64,000 nucleotides of DNA, taken from NCBI GenBank assembly GCA_944739405.2, contig OX123190.2, positions 20,868,807-20,932,806 on the forward strand, read 5' to 3'. Origin of the DNA: Euclidia mi. Lineage: Eukaryota; Arthropoda; Insecta; Lepidoptera; Erebidae. Positions 11,764 through 22,604 of the stretch are shown here, in pieces. The notes under the pieces were generated by a model, which was given only the letters and a program-made list of their open reading frames with translations, had not been told where the DNA came from and did no database searches. Each line of letters opens with the position of its first letter. Position 1 is the first letter of the stretch. The position numbers and the translations under genes were made by a program.

Positions 11764-11990
11764 AAATAACTAGACATAAAGACATAAAGACATATTTATT
11801 TCTGCATTTTGGTTGTTTACAACACTTATACATGTCAAAACCCTATTTTAGATGAAGCCGGCTTTTCCTAGCTAAATGACTTCTTGAGAAGAAAGGCCGA
11901 AACAAACTCAGAGTCATTGTTTTTTTTGTCACTTCAATTTCTTTAGTCTTTTCTTCATCTTTTAAAGTCCAGACAAAAAAGGGTTTAGTA
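11764..11990 (-). repeat. 5'-truncated LINE 3' end
   Basis: On the plus strand this begins with the simple repeat 'GACATAAAGACATAAAGACA' followed by 'TATTTATTTCTGCA'. That is the layout of a minus-strand LINE 3' tail, as also seen at 12,245 and 52,060. No ORF remains. The family assignment is by analogy. Confidence 0.4.
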
Positions 11991-12244
11991 TGCAAGTACA
12001 ATGCAGGAAATTATCTGACGCTTTTGACTGACTCGGCCCACTGATGGCCCGCATTCAACAGCAATCGTACGGCTCAACCCTAATTGAGGGAGCCAGCACC
12101 ATCTGTATCACTAACAAAGAAATACTTCATGGTTGACATCTTCATACGTATGTATGTGACTGAGTATTCACTTTCAAGCTACGAGTGTTACCAGACCATT
12201 ACGATTAGTTAGCGCGTGGTACCAGCTAGGTATAAAATATAGTG

Positions 12245-15200
12245 TCAAATCAAATCAAATCAAATCAAAATCATTTATTCATCTAGGTCACAAGGTGACG
12301 CTTATGAACGTCAATTATAAAATTAAATTACTTAATGCTTCTACATTTACATTTACTGCCTCGTTCGCAAAGCAATAGGTAGAGCCACGAGAAAGAACGG
12401 GCAATAAAACTCGAGGCCACTCTTTTAAATCGCCAATATTATGGTACATATTTTCATTTTTGTAAGGAGCTGCAACTGTTACACATTGTACTAAATTACT
12501 TGTAAATAGTAATTAGTTACAGACATAATACTTAAGGAATTAATGTAGTTACTAAATGATGTGTTTTAGTTAGCCTTCCAATGCGAATATTGTGTAACAG
12601 GAGCATCCACTTACGACTTATAATGCATACAACTCGTGACCATGTTCAGAACTATGGTGGAAATGTATGTTACAGAAGTGACGGTATATGAATACACAAA
12701 ATTACAAAAACTTTAGTTCACAGACCATGATAACGAGTTATCTTCATCTTACAGTACAGTAAATTTAAAAAAAAATTGTGGAACAACAATGCAAATGTAG
12801 ATGTAGTAAGTAGAATGACCTAATTATGATAAACGAATAATAATTTAAAAGAACTAGAAATGTTATATAATGATAAACTGAAAAATGCTAAGTATCTATA
12901 TAAATTCTAAATAAGTAGTAGATCATGAGTTGTCTAGTGTAAGTGACCATCTATCCTTGTCACTGAAATAATCATTAATAGTATAATAACCTTTCTCAAT
13001 AAGGCAGTCTTTTATTTTAGCTTTAAATGTACTAAATGGTAATTCTAAAAGACTAATTGGTATTTTATAGTATATACGAATACCTAGCCCTACAAAAGAA
13101 TTATTAACTTTATGTAAACGATGATAAGGGGCATATAACCTATGCTTGTTTCGAGTATTTATATGATGTATATCGCTTTTTAAGGTGAATAAACTTATAT
13201 TTTGCCTAATGTACAAAATATTAGCAAATAAAAATTGCGAGGCTACTGTAAGAATTCCTATAGACTTAAAGCGTTCCCTAAGAGTATCTTTTGCACCTAA
13301 CATGTATATTGCTCGTACCGCTCGTTTTTGTAGAACGAAGATATTCTGAATATCCGCTGCTTTGCCCCATAACAAAATACCGTAGGACATAACACTGTGA
13401 AAATAGCTAAAATATACTAAACGAGCCGTGTCGATGTCAGTAAGTTGCCTAACTTTTCTGACGGCATACGCAGCAGAGCTGAGCTTTCCTGCTAGACATG
13501 CTATATGTGCACCCCATTGTAACTTATTATCTAATGTAATACCTAAGAACACTGTAGAGTCAACTGTGTCAAGTTCCTCCCTATCTAGCATAATATTAGG
13601 TCCCAGTTGTCTAACGTTAGGTAAAGCAAATTTAACGCATTTAGTTTTCCTAGAATTAAGTACTAGGTTGTTTGCTGTAAACCATCGTGTAACTTGTAAT
13701 AGTGCATTATTTACATCATCAAATTGATTTCTATTCCTATCTACTTTAAAAATAAGTGACGTATCATCTGCAAAAAGTACGACATCACAGATGTTTTTTA
13801 AATAAAAAGTTAAGTCATTATTATATACTAGAAATAGAAAAGGACCTAAAATTGAGCCTTGTGGAACGCCTAGCTGTATAGGTAATTTAGAGGATGTAGT
13901 CCCATTTATATCGACACACTGAAATCTTTGCCGCAAGTACGAATCGACAACACTAAGTGCGGTTTTCTCTACGCCGTAGTGGCGGAGCTTACGCAGTAGT
14001 GTGTCGTGCTGAACGCATTCAAATGCTTTAGATAGGTCACAGAAACTCCAATAGCATTCTTTGATGACTCCCAAGCACTATAAACGTGTTTTATGAAACA
14101 ACACCCGCATCAGTAGTGGATCTACCTTTAGTAAACCCGTATTGATCTTTGTGAAGCAGACTATTTAAATTGAAGTGGCTTAATAGCTGCTTTAAAAGAA
14201 TCTTTTCAAATATTTTACTAAATGCCGGCAAGATAGATATGGGCCTAAAATTATTAATTTAATTTTTACTGCCAGATTTGAATAAGGGTATAATTTTACT
14301 TAATTTCATCAAATCCGGAAATACGCCTAGGTCAAAGCATTGATTAAAAATTATAGATAGGTAAGGCGCAACAGTCTCAACTATAGTACCTAAAATTTTA
14401 ATTGAAATGCCCCAAAAGTCACCGGTATTTTTAATATTAAATGAATTATATGCGATCAATATATCTCGCGGGGTAACGTGCTCGAATCTAAACACGCTCT
14501 TGCATTCAGGTACACTGCTAAGCAAAAAAATTCCAGCGTCTAAAGATGATGATTGTAAAGAGCTAGTAGTTGTTAAAGGTATGCTCGCAAAGAAACTATT
14601 GAACATATGCGCTACTTGAGTTTTGTTAGTGACTAATAAATTGTTTTCTTTAAGTTCAAATTGGTTTTCCCGTGGTCGAGCTCTTCCTGTTTCATTATTT
14701 ATAATGCTCCACGTTTCTTTAATTATATTTGTTGAATGCTTAATTTTACTACTAATAAATTTAGATTTTGCCATAATACAAACTTGTTTAAAATTTTTTG
14801 AGTGCTTTTAAATAATCTCGAAAAGGTGTGTCATATCTATGTTGTTTCATACCATATAATTCAAAAAACTTGGCTCTACTTTTGTATATACCTATAGTGG
14901 CCCACTGGTTAAAAGATCCCATAGTACCCTTTAGTGTGACAGTTTTACTCTTAAAAGTATTTTGAAATTCATTATTTACTAGTCCAAAAAGTGAGTTATA
15001 AATTGTATTTGGATTTTGTGAGTTTAATATTGAGGTATTGAGTTTAGCAATAATATTATTTTTGAAACGTATTAGACGATTGGTAGTCTGAGGCCTACAT
15101 TCTACTATACGTGATTTATCATATGTTCAACAGGGAAAACTAGCTATCTGTCCACGGTGATCAGAAGGGAGAGAACTAATTACTACTGGGTTTGTGGCAG

Positions 15201-15365
15201 CACAAGAACTAAATATGTTATCCAAACAAGTAGAAGATGTTGCAGATACTCTAGTAAGTTCACAGAATAGGTTACTTAAATTAAATGACTTGAAAAGATT
15301 CAGAAATCTAATACACTGTGAAGAATTCTCTAAAATATTAATATTAAAGACAATTTTGTTTTAAA
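12245..15365 (-). mobile_element. 5'-truncated LINE with (TTGA/TTTGA)n tail
   Basis: A long minus-strand LINE copy. Its 3' end is the simple repeat (TCAAA)n on the plus strand at 12,247-12,276. Its 3' UTR spans to about 12,920 and its ORF2 remnant runs to about 15,365. The 5' end falls inside the endonuclease domain, so ORF1 and most of the nuclease are lost. A short non-coding stretch separates it from the Jockey-type element at higher coordinates. Confidence 0.85.
12923..15365 (-). pseudogene. LINE ORF2 remnant: endonuclease end, RT, C-terminal region
   Basis: In order on the minus strand: endonuclease C-terminus with 'SSLPSDHRGQ' (the SDH active-site motif), a linker with 'YGMKQHRYD', then RT pieces 'KIIPLFKSGSKN', 'FCDLSKAFECVQHD', 'GVPQGSILGPFLFLVYNNDL', 'LFADDTSLIF', 'VFLGITLDNKLQWG', and a C-terminal region with 'SYFHSVMSYGILLWG'. 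Interruptions include an in-frame stop after SKN (near 14,259), a frameshift near 14,090, and stops near 14,790 and 15,125. The longest unbroken piece covers RT palm to C-terminus (14,074-12,923). It is not functional as it stands. Confidence 0.92.
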
Positions 15366-15674
15366 ACAGTTACTAACATAGCCTTGTGAGGGACTTTATA
15401 TGATGAGTTGATGGCGTTAAATATAATTCGGCACATTAGTTTTGTAAATGTCAATTATTATTTTTAGTAAATAATCTATTTAAAATTTATTTAACGTAAT
15501 AAGACACTAAAATAGTTTAGCTCGCCGCCAAAGATGCAGTTATCTTCATAAGGAGAGTGTGAGATGCCCGCTATTGCATGATCGGATAATACGAGGTTTG
15601 GAAATAACTAGACCAAGGCTTTCTACAGACAGATTATACACGTACTAATTGCCATCAAGCAAAAACCATTTACC
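15366..15674. other. Short spacer, no gene recognised
   Basis: AT-rich sequence between two minus-strand LINEs. No motif recognised. Confidence 0.35.
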
Positions 15675-17192
15675 TTAAACTCTTTTCTTACCTAGCAGCC
15701 TACCCAACAGATAATTTGTAGAACAATCGTGCGCCACTGGGAAAGCGTTATAATGATGATGATGACGCGCTAACGCTGCCACGGTACGGTGCGGCAGGTT
15801 GCGCAGCGCTGCGTTTGGTATCCCATCCGCCCCAGGAGCCTTCCGGGGCTGGGTCTGCCGTATGGCGCGCTGCACCATTCCGGGGGAGAAGAAAATTGGG
15901 TCCTCCTCGGGAGCTATCGGCGTGGCGAAGTATTCCCGAAGGTGTGTCTCTACTGCTGCGGCGTGTTCTGCGTCCACAATCGGGTTAGGCCTGAACTGGC
16001 CCTCGAGGTGGTCGGCTAGAATAGCTGCTCGGTCTGCTGCTTTGTAGCGCGGTGTTCCGTCGGCGTGTAGTAGCGGTCGCACCGGAGCTGGGGTGTTCGT
16101 GAGGCGACGACATAGCCGGTGGATCGACGGCCAGTCGTCGCGAGAGTCCTCGATAAGTCTCTCCCAGCTCTCGGCGGTGTGAGTTCTCAACTCGCCCTTC
16201 ACTCTCTCCGTCAGCCGGTTGAGTTGCGTCTTCAAGGTAGGGCATCGCGTAGCTTGCCACTGTCTGCGTAGGCGCCGCTTGTCAGCTATCAGTTTGGAAA
16301 TGTGTGCCGGCAGAGGGGGTAACCTCCTCTGGGTGTTGATGGGTGGTGTGGAGCTGGCAAGGGCGGACTTAATAGCGCCGGCGAGTTCGGACGCGAGCGC
16401 GTCGACGTCGGCTGCGGAGCTGATAGGGCGAGTCGGTGTGGTGGTCTCCATCGTGTCCCTAAATTTGGTCCAGTCCGGTTTTGGACGTGGCGCTTGAGGG
16501 ACGATACGGGTTGGCTGTTGCTGTGCGACGACGAGTACTGGCTGGTGGTCCGACTGTAGCTCGTCGTCGAGTACTTCCTGGTATAACTGGCCGCGCGAGT
16601 CGTTGTGCACGACGATGTCCAAGACGTCAGGCATGTGGGTTTGCGTGTCCGGGTAGTGTGTGGGTACCTCCGGACCCGCAACGATGTAACCGTGTGCTTC
16701 GGCATCGTTAAAGAGTCGTACACCCGGTGCGTTGGTGGTCGTCGAGTTCCACGCTGGGTGCTTGCAATTGAGGTCGCCCGCAATGACAACCGGGTGAGGT
16801 GCTTGGAGGATAGTCCGTAGTTCGGTGACGTCAATGTTCACTGCGGGCGGCTTGTATGCGGCGTAGAGGTGGAGGTGTGCACCGCCTAGGTGCAGCTCTA
16901 CACCCAGCGTGTACAGTGTGCTCTGCGTTCGTACAGGTAGAGGCTGGTGTACGACTCTTCGCCTGACTAGCACTGCCAGTCCGCGGTAGCGTGTACCGTC
17001 CGGCGTAAGTTCGTCCCTCTGATAAATGAGGAAACCCGGGAATCGTAGTTGGTCTGCAGGTCCCAGGTGCGTCTCACTTATCAGCGCCACGTCGATGTCT
17101 TGTTCCTGCAGGAGAGGGCGGAGCAGGGCGGCCTTCTTCTGGAGACTGCGGGCATTCCAGTGGATGATCCTCAAGGGCCTATTCATTGTCAT
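15675..17192 (-). pseudogene. Jockey-type ORF2: complete endonuclease, RT cut off at its start
   Basis: The start is the ATG at 17,192, which overlaps the end of ORF1 by 14 bases. The APE-type endonuclease shows 'IIHWNARSL' (residues 9-17), 'ISETHLG' (Glu40), 'VIAGDLNCKHPAW' (Asp140, Asn142) and 'SDHQPV' (214-219). These are the metal- and DNA-binding motifs of target-primed LINEs. A linker leads to the first RT block, 'RKAPGADGIPNAALRNLPHR'. The frame then runs into (TGATGA)-like sequence at about 15,767 and about 30 unrelated codons. The catalytic RT is therefore absent. Function as an EN-only protein is not suggested by anything here. Confidence 0.88.
15700..15766 (+). repeat. Probable RTE-type tail abutting the Jockey element
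   Basis: Plus-strand 'GTGCGCCACTGGGAAAGCG' followed by 'TTATAATGATGATGATGA' looks like the 3' end of an RTE LINE or RTE-tailed SINE. It sits exactly where the Jockey ORF2 loses homology, which suggests the tail joined the truncated element by insertion or deletion. The family call is tentative. Confidence 0.35.
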
Positions 17193-19590
17193 GCATGAAG
17201 AGGTCCGCCAGGCCCTTGAGGATAATGGACACGATTGTCTGCTTGTCGCGCCCGGCGCTTAGTGCGGTGAGCACCTCGTGCAACACCTTAATGGCAGCTT
17301 GTACAGTTGCGTTGCCGCCGCTCCTTGGTCCCTCACTTTTCTGTGGGGCCTTCGCCTTCTTGCCCCTGGCCGCAGTTGGTTCGGCGGGGGTGGCGACCGG
17401 GTGAGCGGACGGCTGGGGTGCTTGATGTATAGGCGCCGGGTCGCGTTTCGGCTTCCTCGGTTTCTTGGGGCCGCCCTGGGTTGGTGGTGGGTCCTTTGGG
17501 GGTACTTCCGCGGCGGCGGGCGCAGTCGCGCCTTCTTTCCCTCGCCTGCGGTTTCTCCGCCCTCTCTTTTTCTTTGCCGCGACCGCGGCTCCGCGAGCTG
17601 TGGGGTCATTTGCCTCAGCCATGAGCGTCGCGCCTTGCGCGGTCTCCCCTAGTGGCTGAGGCTTTACCGGCTCCGGCACTTTGCGCGGCTCACCGGTAAG
17701 CGCGACAGTCCCGGCCTTCTTATTCCGCGCTTCCCGTTTGAAGACCGGGCAGTGGACGTGGTTGGCGGGGTGCGTCCCCCCGCAGTTGGCGCAGGTTGCA
17801 GGCTCCTCGAGTGGGCGCGGGCAGTCTCTGGCGGCGTGCTCTTCGCCGCAGCGCACACATGCCAGGGGACGGTGGCACTGGTGGCTGGAGTGCCGGAACT
17901 TCTGGCACCGGTGGCACTGGGCAGGCTTCCTTTTCCCGCGCCAGTTCTCTATCTTTACACCGGGGATACCGAGCATCTCCGTGACCTCGAAGATCCCCGG
18001 TGTGACGTCTTTTGTCCTCCTAATGATAGCGAGGAGGATGCACCCCGGTCTGTCGCGGCGGGCCCGAATGTTCCGCACATATTCGGGCTCGTACCCCAAC
18101 TCGCGGAGTTCTTCTTCGACCTCCTCCGGTGTCGTATTAAATGGGAGACCACGTATGGCCACCTTTAGGCTGCGTTCTGCTGGGAGGGAGTAACAGAACC
18201 AAGAGATCTTCTCGGTCTTTTCCAGCTCCGTGAGGTACCGCTGGATGAGACGGTACTCCTCCTCCTCTCTCGGGGTAAATCTGATGCCCTTTCCGAAAGG
18301 GCGAGCATTGGCGGACCTTCCCAATTGGTTCTTGATCTCCCTCAGGTGGTGTGCCCAGTTCGGGAAGTGCTCCACGATCACCGGAGGGTAGCGCGGCTTG
18401 CTGGCGGCGGCGGCGGTCGCGGCAGGCGCGGCGTCAGGCGCGGCGTCGGGGCGCGCGGCGGTCGCGGCAGGCGCGGCGTCGGGGCGCGCGGCGGCGGCGG
18501 CGGGGCGCGCGGCGGCGGCGGCGGGGCGCGCGGCGGCGGCGGCGGGGCGCGCGGCGGCGGCGGCGGGGCGCGCGGCGGCGGCGGCGGGGCGCGCGGCGGC
18601 GGCGGCGGGCGCGGCGGCGGTCGCGCGGGGAGCGGGCGGCGAGCGGACGACGTCCGTGTACGCGCGCGGTGAGTAGTTCCCCGGTGCGGCGGTAGAGGGC
18701 GCTGCGGGCGGTGGGCGGTGGAGGCGGGGGTCGCGCTGTGGTAGTGGTGCCTGACCCAATAAGTCGGCACGGAGCCTCTTCGCTTCCTCCTCTTCTTCCT
18801 CCTCGTCGGGGCTCCTCCTCCGTCTAGCTGGTGAAGGGCGGGCGGCTGGCTGGTCAATGTCCATTGCCACAGATGGCAATGAGTGAGCCCGTTGTAGGTT
18901 GGCCGACATACACATGGTGTGTCGGCGGCGCTTAATATGAAGCACCAGGTCTGCTTTTGAATTGTCCGCGGCGCTCGGGTTTGAGTCCGCCGATGTCATT
19001 GACAGCTCCGATCCACTCCTGGATGAACAGGCGGAGCGCGGCGCGGGAGAATCCTTCGCTGCGATGCGCGGCGACTCGGCGACGTAGTCGCGCGCGGTGG
19101 CGACGCGCGGCGGAGAGCTCGCGACGGACGAGCCACTCGACGCCGGCGCGGGCCGCGGCGGGTGTGCGCGGGGGGCGGCGCGGGTCGCGGGGGCCCGGTC
19201 TCGCGCGGCGGCGCTCGGTCGCGGCGGCGGGTTCGCGGGCGCCTGCATCACGGCGGCGCTGCGCGCACTCGGACGACCCGCAGGCGGGCGGGTGTGCGCG
19301 GGGCCTGCCCCGGGGCGCGGGGGGGCGGCGGTCGCGGAGGCGGCGACAGCGGAGTCAGCCTGCCTATGGTCACTTGATGGCTTATGGTCACCTAATGGCC
19401 TATGGTTACCAGATGGTCTGTGGTTACCTCGATGGTCATGGGTAACGCTGATGGTGTGGTGGTGGTCTGCGGTTACTGGACGGTATGATGGTGAGCGCGG
19501 TGTCATTTCGGACACCGGTAAGATGTTCTCGTCCTCGTCATCGTCGTCGCGTGAGCCCTGAGAAGGGCTATTACGACGCGACGACGACAT
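17179..19590 (-). CDS. Jockey-type ORF1 protein (Gag-like, RNA-binding), intact frame
   Basis: An 803-codon uninterrupted frame. It has a Ser/Pro/Arg/Ala-rich N-terminal third, an acidic run 'SPDEEEEEEEAKR' near residue 260, and an alanine-rich heptad array around residues 323-397. A PRE_C2HC-like region follows (about 461-555, 'LKVAIRGLPFNTTPEEVEEE'). Next come three zinc knuckles (about 558-615: 'CHRCQKFRHSSHQC', 'CVRCGEEHAARDC', 'CANCGGTHPANHVHC') and a basic C-terminus. Such proteins coat LINE RNA. The protein is high-GC and unlike its AT-rich surroundings. The frame is open, but the element cannot move on its own because ORF2 is truncated. Confidence 0.9.
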   Translation of the reverse strand: MSSSRRNSPSQGSRDDDDEDENILPVSEMTPRSPSYRPVTADHHHTISVTHDHRGNHRPSGNHRPLGDHKPSSDHRQADSAVAASATAAPPRPGAGPAHTRPPAGRPSARSAAVMQAPANPPPRPSAAARDRAPATRAAPRAHPPRPAPASSGSSVASSPPRVATARDYVAESPRIAAKDSPAPRSACSSRSGSELSMTSADSNPSAADNSKADLVLHIKRRRHTMCMSANLQRAHSLPSVAMDIDQPAARPSPARRRRSPDEEEEEEEAKRLRADLLGQAPLPQRDPRLHRPPPAAPSTAAPGNYSPRAYTDVVRSPPAPRATAAAPAAAAARPAAAAARPAAAAARPAAAAARPAAAAARPAAAAARPDAAPAATAARPDAAPDAAPAATAAAASKPRYPPVIVEHFPNWAHHLREIKNQLGRSANARPFGKGIRFTPREEEEYRLIQRYLTELEKTEKISWFCYSLPAERSLKVAIRGLPFNTTPEEVEEELRELGYEPEYVRNIRARRDRPGCILLAIIRRTKDVTPGIFEVTEMLGIPGVKIENWRGKRKPAQCHRCQKFRHSSHQCHRPLACVRCGEEHAARDCPRPLEEPATCANCGGTHPANHVHCPVFKREARNKKAGTVALTGEPRKVPEPVKPQPLGETAQGATLMAEANDPTARGAAVAAKKKRGRRNRRRGKEGATAPAAAEVPPKDPPPTQGGPKKPRKPKRDPAPIHQAPQPSAHPVATPAEPTAARGKKAKAPQKSEGPRSGGNATVQAAIKVLHEVLTALSAGRDKQTIVSIILKGLADLFMHDNE
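18400..18620 (-). repeat. 21-bp GC-rich tandem array inside ORF1
   Basis: About six consecutive copies of a 21-bp unit made of GCG triplets plus GGCGCGC, flanked by looser copies. It encodes the heptad AAAAARP on the minus strand. The near-identity of adjacent units suggests recent expansion by slippage. Open frames also run through it on the opposite strand, but these follow from its composition. Confidence 0.9.
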
Positions 19591-20010
19591 AGCGGGGTCG
19601 CGCTACGGCTGCGACCGCTCGGCGACTATGTTGTCTTCGCTGGGTTTCTTGATGGTGTTTGCTCCGTACAGCACATACGACAATCGTATGTACTGCACGA
19701 AACAAACAACGTCGCGGTCCGTGCAACACTTCCGAGACTGGAGCTCTTCGCTTTTGTTCGCAGGTGCTTGCTAGCGGTGAGAGGTCCTTCTTCGGCGGCG
19801 GCGGCGAGGCGAATCCATACCTCGGTGCAACAAACCGTCCTGCTTATGTTCTATTTTACAGGGTGCAAGTAGTGAGTGGATGTGAGCGCAACGCATTCGG
19901 TTCGGCCAATCACAGCGCTTCGTCTGAGTTTTACTTGTGGTGGCGTTCGGACAGGTTTCGACATGTTCAAACCTGTTCGATCGTGCTCGCGTCCACTTTA
20001 CATCGTCATG
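19591..20010 (-). other. 5' UTR and internal promoter region of the Jockey-type element
   Basis: GC-rich sequence upstream of the ORF1 start that ends abruptly in AT-rich DNA near 20,010. I take that change as the 5' end of the element. The outermost part has an imperfect palindrome around 'ACAGGTTTGAACATGTCG' read on the minus strand. Full-length 5' ends are common in Jockey elements with internal promoters, but no promoter is proven here. Confidence 0.5.
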
Positions 20011-20059
20011 TTTTGATTTCTTATTTACTATGGTATAATAAAACAACCTTAATCGAATA

Positions 20060-21009
20060 ACAATAAACATTTCCCTACTCTCAAATCGTTTTTATTGAAT
20101 CATCCTTATATCTACTTAAGTCTACTTATATATTCATATTTATTTACATTATTTATGATCATTACTTAATTGTATTACAAAGCTACGACGTCCGTAACAA
20201 TATCAGTGCACATGCTTTTAAGGTTAAAGTGAAAAAATGTCTATTAGGTAAACAAAAAACCAGCACTTAACGGTATTTATCATAATAACCTATGCATATT
20301 ATACTTTAAAACATACTCACATATATTATATACATCGAACAAACCTGACATTACTTTATTTATACATGATCACACTGACTTTTTGCTTATGCGTATTTCA
20401 TTTACATAATAATTTTAATTCTAATTATTGGTAACTGCATTTTTCTTTTATACATACTATAATTAATTATATTCAACATCACACCTATCTATATGACATT
20501 TTGTAAAGCTATTTCTTTTTCTTCCATCTATGACCTAATTGTATTAAATTTATTATTACACCATTTATTATTACAACCTACCTATTAAACTATACTATCA
20601 TTAATTTAATATGTGACATCTTTTTTTAATTAATCAACTTGGACTTTTTTTTATATTTATTATTTATGTAACGTCGACTGCATAATATTATTTTTCCCTA
20701 ACATTATAATTTAGTATGCCTAGCCACCTAGGCTGCAGCTGAAAATCAGCGTTGCAATTCCGCATTGTAACATAAGCTGAGCTGTGGCCTATTAGACACA
20801 ATACTGTACCGAACTTTGCGATATACATCTATAAATATACATCTGTGTTTCATTTGCGTTTGTTTGTTTTTTTATTATTTTGTATGCTAGAATTTATTAT
20901 TTTCATAAGTGAAGCACTATGTAGCATTAATATTATTTTTTTCTTAAATGTAAGACTATGATTTTTATTTTTTTGTGATCTAATAAACATTTCTTTCTTT
21001 CTTTCTTTC
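20060..21009 (+). repeat. Probable LINE 3' UTR with (TTCT)n tail
   Basis: The end reads 'CTAATAAACATTTC' followed by TTCTTTCTTTCTTTC. Upstream lies 'CACCTAGGCTGCAGCTGAAA' and 'TAAGCTGAGCTGTGGCCTA', phrases I associate with CR1-type LINE 3' UTRs in Lepidoptera. No ORF remains, so the coding part is either missing or never arrived. Confidence 0.45.
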
Positions 21010-21640
21010 AAAAGTCTCTATTACCGCCTTATACATGGGGTCCTTCAATATGGTTAGGTACTCCCTAACACCCCAACAAAACTTCCACGCTTACAAAATT
21101 TATTTTCCTACCACAGATCTTAGCAATAATTAATTACAAGCCATTATTTAATTGATCTATACAACCTCTGTGGTAAAGGTTCTGGTTGAAAAGTAATACC
21201 TATTTTGTTTATCTGTATTGCAGCACCGACACAACTGGCCAATCAGAAGCCTTTATTTACTGCGCGCGGGAAAATATAAGTAGGGTAAACCATACTATTG
21301 TAGGCACGCCCCCAATGATTGGCACTCCACAGCCTTTCTCTGGTTATTAGGATATTTTCTTTTTCGTGTGATAGAGTTATACAATCATAAGGAAAATACT
21401 CACTGTTTTTTACTTCCAACACTTATTTTATGTGTCCAAAGCCAAATAATCTTACTATATAAGCTGTTATAAATATGCATGTGAACAAATCTATAAAATC
21501 TTAACAAAAAATTTAGAGTCGGTAGCAGGATTTACGATCTAAAAAGTGATTGTGGGGTAATTTTTATATAATTTTTTATCTATTTCTATCGAGTTATTGA
21601 ATTTAAGCATATTTAGCATTATTTTAGCATTGTAAACAAA
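21010..21640. other. Non-coding, with an LTR-promoter-like stretch at 21,220-21,300
   Basis: No ORF of note. The stretch 'ACTGGCCAATCAGAAGCC', then 'TGCGCGCGGGAAAATATAAG', has a CCAAT-like box and a TATA-like box. It is closely mirrored at 23,880-23,940, so both may be relics of one LTR or promoter repeat. Confidence 0.35.
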
Positions 21641-21649
21641 ATATAACCA

Positions 21650-21810
21650 ATTTTTTGGCGATGCCAATAACTTTAATTAATTTTGTTTGATATTGTAATC
21701 ATTGGCATATTATGCCAATCATTATACTTTCCAGTTTTGATACAAAATCAATTCCTGGCACTGCCAATAACATATAGTATATATTCTGTGGGTAGTGTCA
21801 ATAACTATAC
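21650..21810. repeat. Cluster of GCCAATMA-type repeats
   Basis: The words 'GATGCCAATAAC', 'AATCATTGGCAT', 'ATGCCAATCATTA', 'CACTGCCAATAAC' and 'TAGTGTCAATAAC' recur within 160 bases, in both orientations. They include an imperfect palindrome around TGGCATATTATGCCA. A further match is at 23,774. It may be a transposon subterminal region; nothing proves binding. Confidence 0.4.
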
Positions 21811-21959
21811 CTTGCCTGCTTATGATTTATCGTCGACCTAGCATATACCCGGTTGCCTCAAAGACTGTCGCCTTGTAGCGCGGGATTCGCTAACCGTAGA
21901 CCGATTAGCGAATCTCGGAAAATGTGACAGAATATTAGCGTTTCCACCAAGTGACTATA

Positions 21960-22130
21960 GTCTGACCTTTAAAACCCAAAGACATAGCGATACTCCATGG
22001 CTTAGACTAGCGTCAAGTTAATCAAGGGTTCTGAATAATGACTGTTAAAGATTTACATGCAGCCGGAACCGACGGTTTAACGTGTGCTTTCCGAGCTACG
22101 AGACAAGCGATAATGACCATTCAATACGCA
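21960..22130 (-). repeat. Diverged copy of the SINE-like body found at 59.3-59.6 kb
   Basis: Shared phrases are 'TCCATGG', 'AGACTAG', 'GCCGGAACCGACGGTTTAA' (compare CCCGGAACCAACGACTTAA), and 'CATTCAATACGCACAT'. The spacing is similar to 59,420-59,580. This is a decayed copy. Confidence 0.45.
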
Positions 22131-22580
22131 CATGCAAAATTGAACTCTGCTTTCAAAGTTATTATTACTGCTGAATAGAAAGCTTGGTTGCTCGACCTTT
22201 GTATTTTACTACAGCTTACCACGGAGCAGAAACCTGTGTGCTCACAAAAGCGATCATTAACAAAATTAAAGTCACCCAGAGGAAAGAAAGAAAAAAACGT
22301 CGTGGGTATTATGCTGAGAGAAAGCAAAACTGACTCTAGGCACTAAAACAAATAGCAAGTCTAAAGTGGCAGTGGGTGGGTCTCATAGTTCGCAAACATA
22401 GTTCCTGGGGTATGGAGTTTGGTATAGAGACCTAAGAAGGAAAAGAGACCTAGAGGGAGACTACAAATGCGGTGCACGAAGGACATACAAAACTGCAGGA
22501 ACAGTATGGATTTAGGTCGCGTTGGTAGGACTGTGTTTGAAGACGCAATTAGAAGGAGGCCTTCTTTCAGCCAACAAGAA
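22130..22580 (+). pseudogene. RTE-type LINE ORF C-terminal relic
   Basis: Pieces in different frames read 'HGAETCVLTKAIINKIKVTQ', then 'SLKWQWVGHIVRKHSSWG', then 'MRCTKDIQNCRNSMDLGR' and 'RTVFEDAIRRRPSFS'. This order is the region after RT in RTE-type LINEs, which are common in moths. At least two frameshifts and several stops are present. Confidence 0.75.
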
Positions 22581-22604
22581 GAAAAAGAAGAAAGATTATG
22601 CCCA

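Noticed and set aside
18325..18857. Several long plus- and minus-strand frames full of Arg, Ala, Gly and Pro over the GC-rich array
   Set aside because: They are other-frame readings of the 21-bp repeat inside ORF1, a by-product of the GCG composition.
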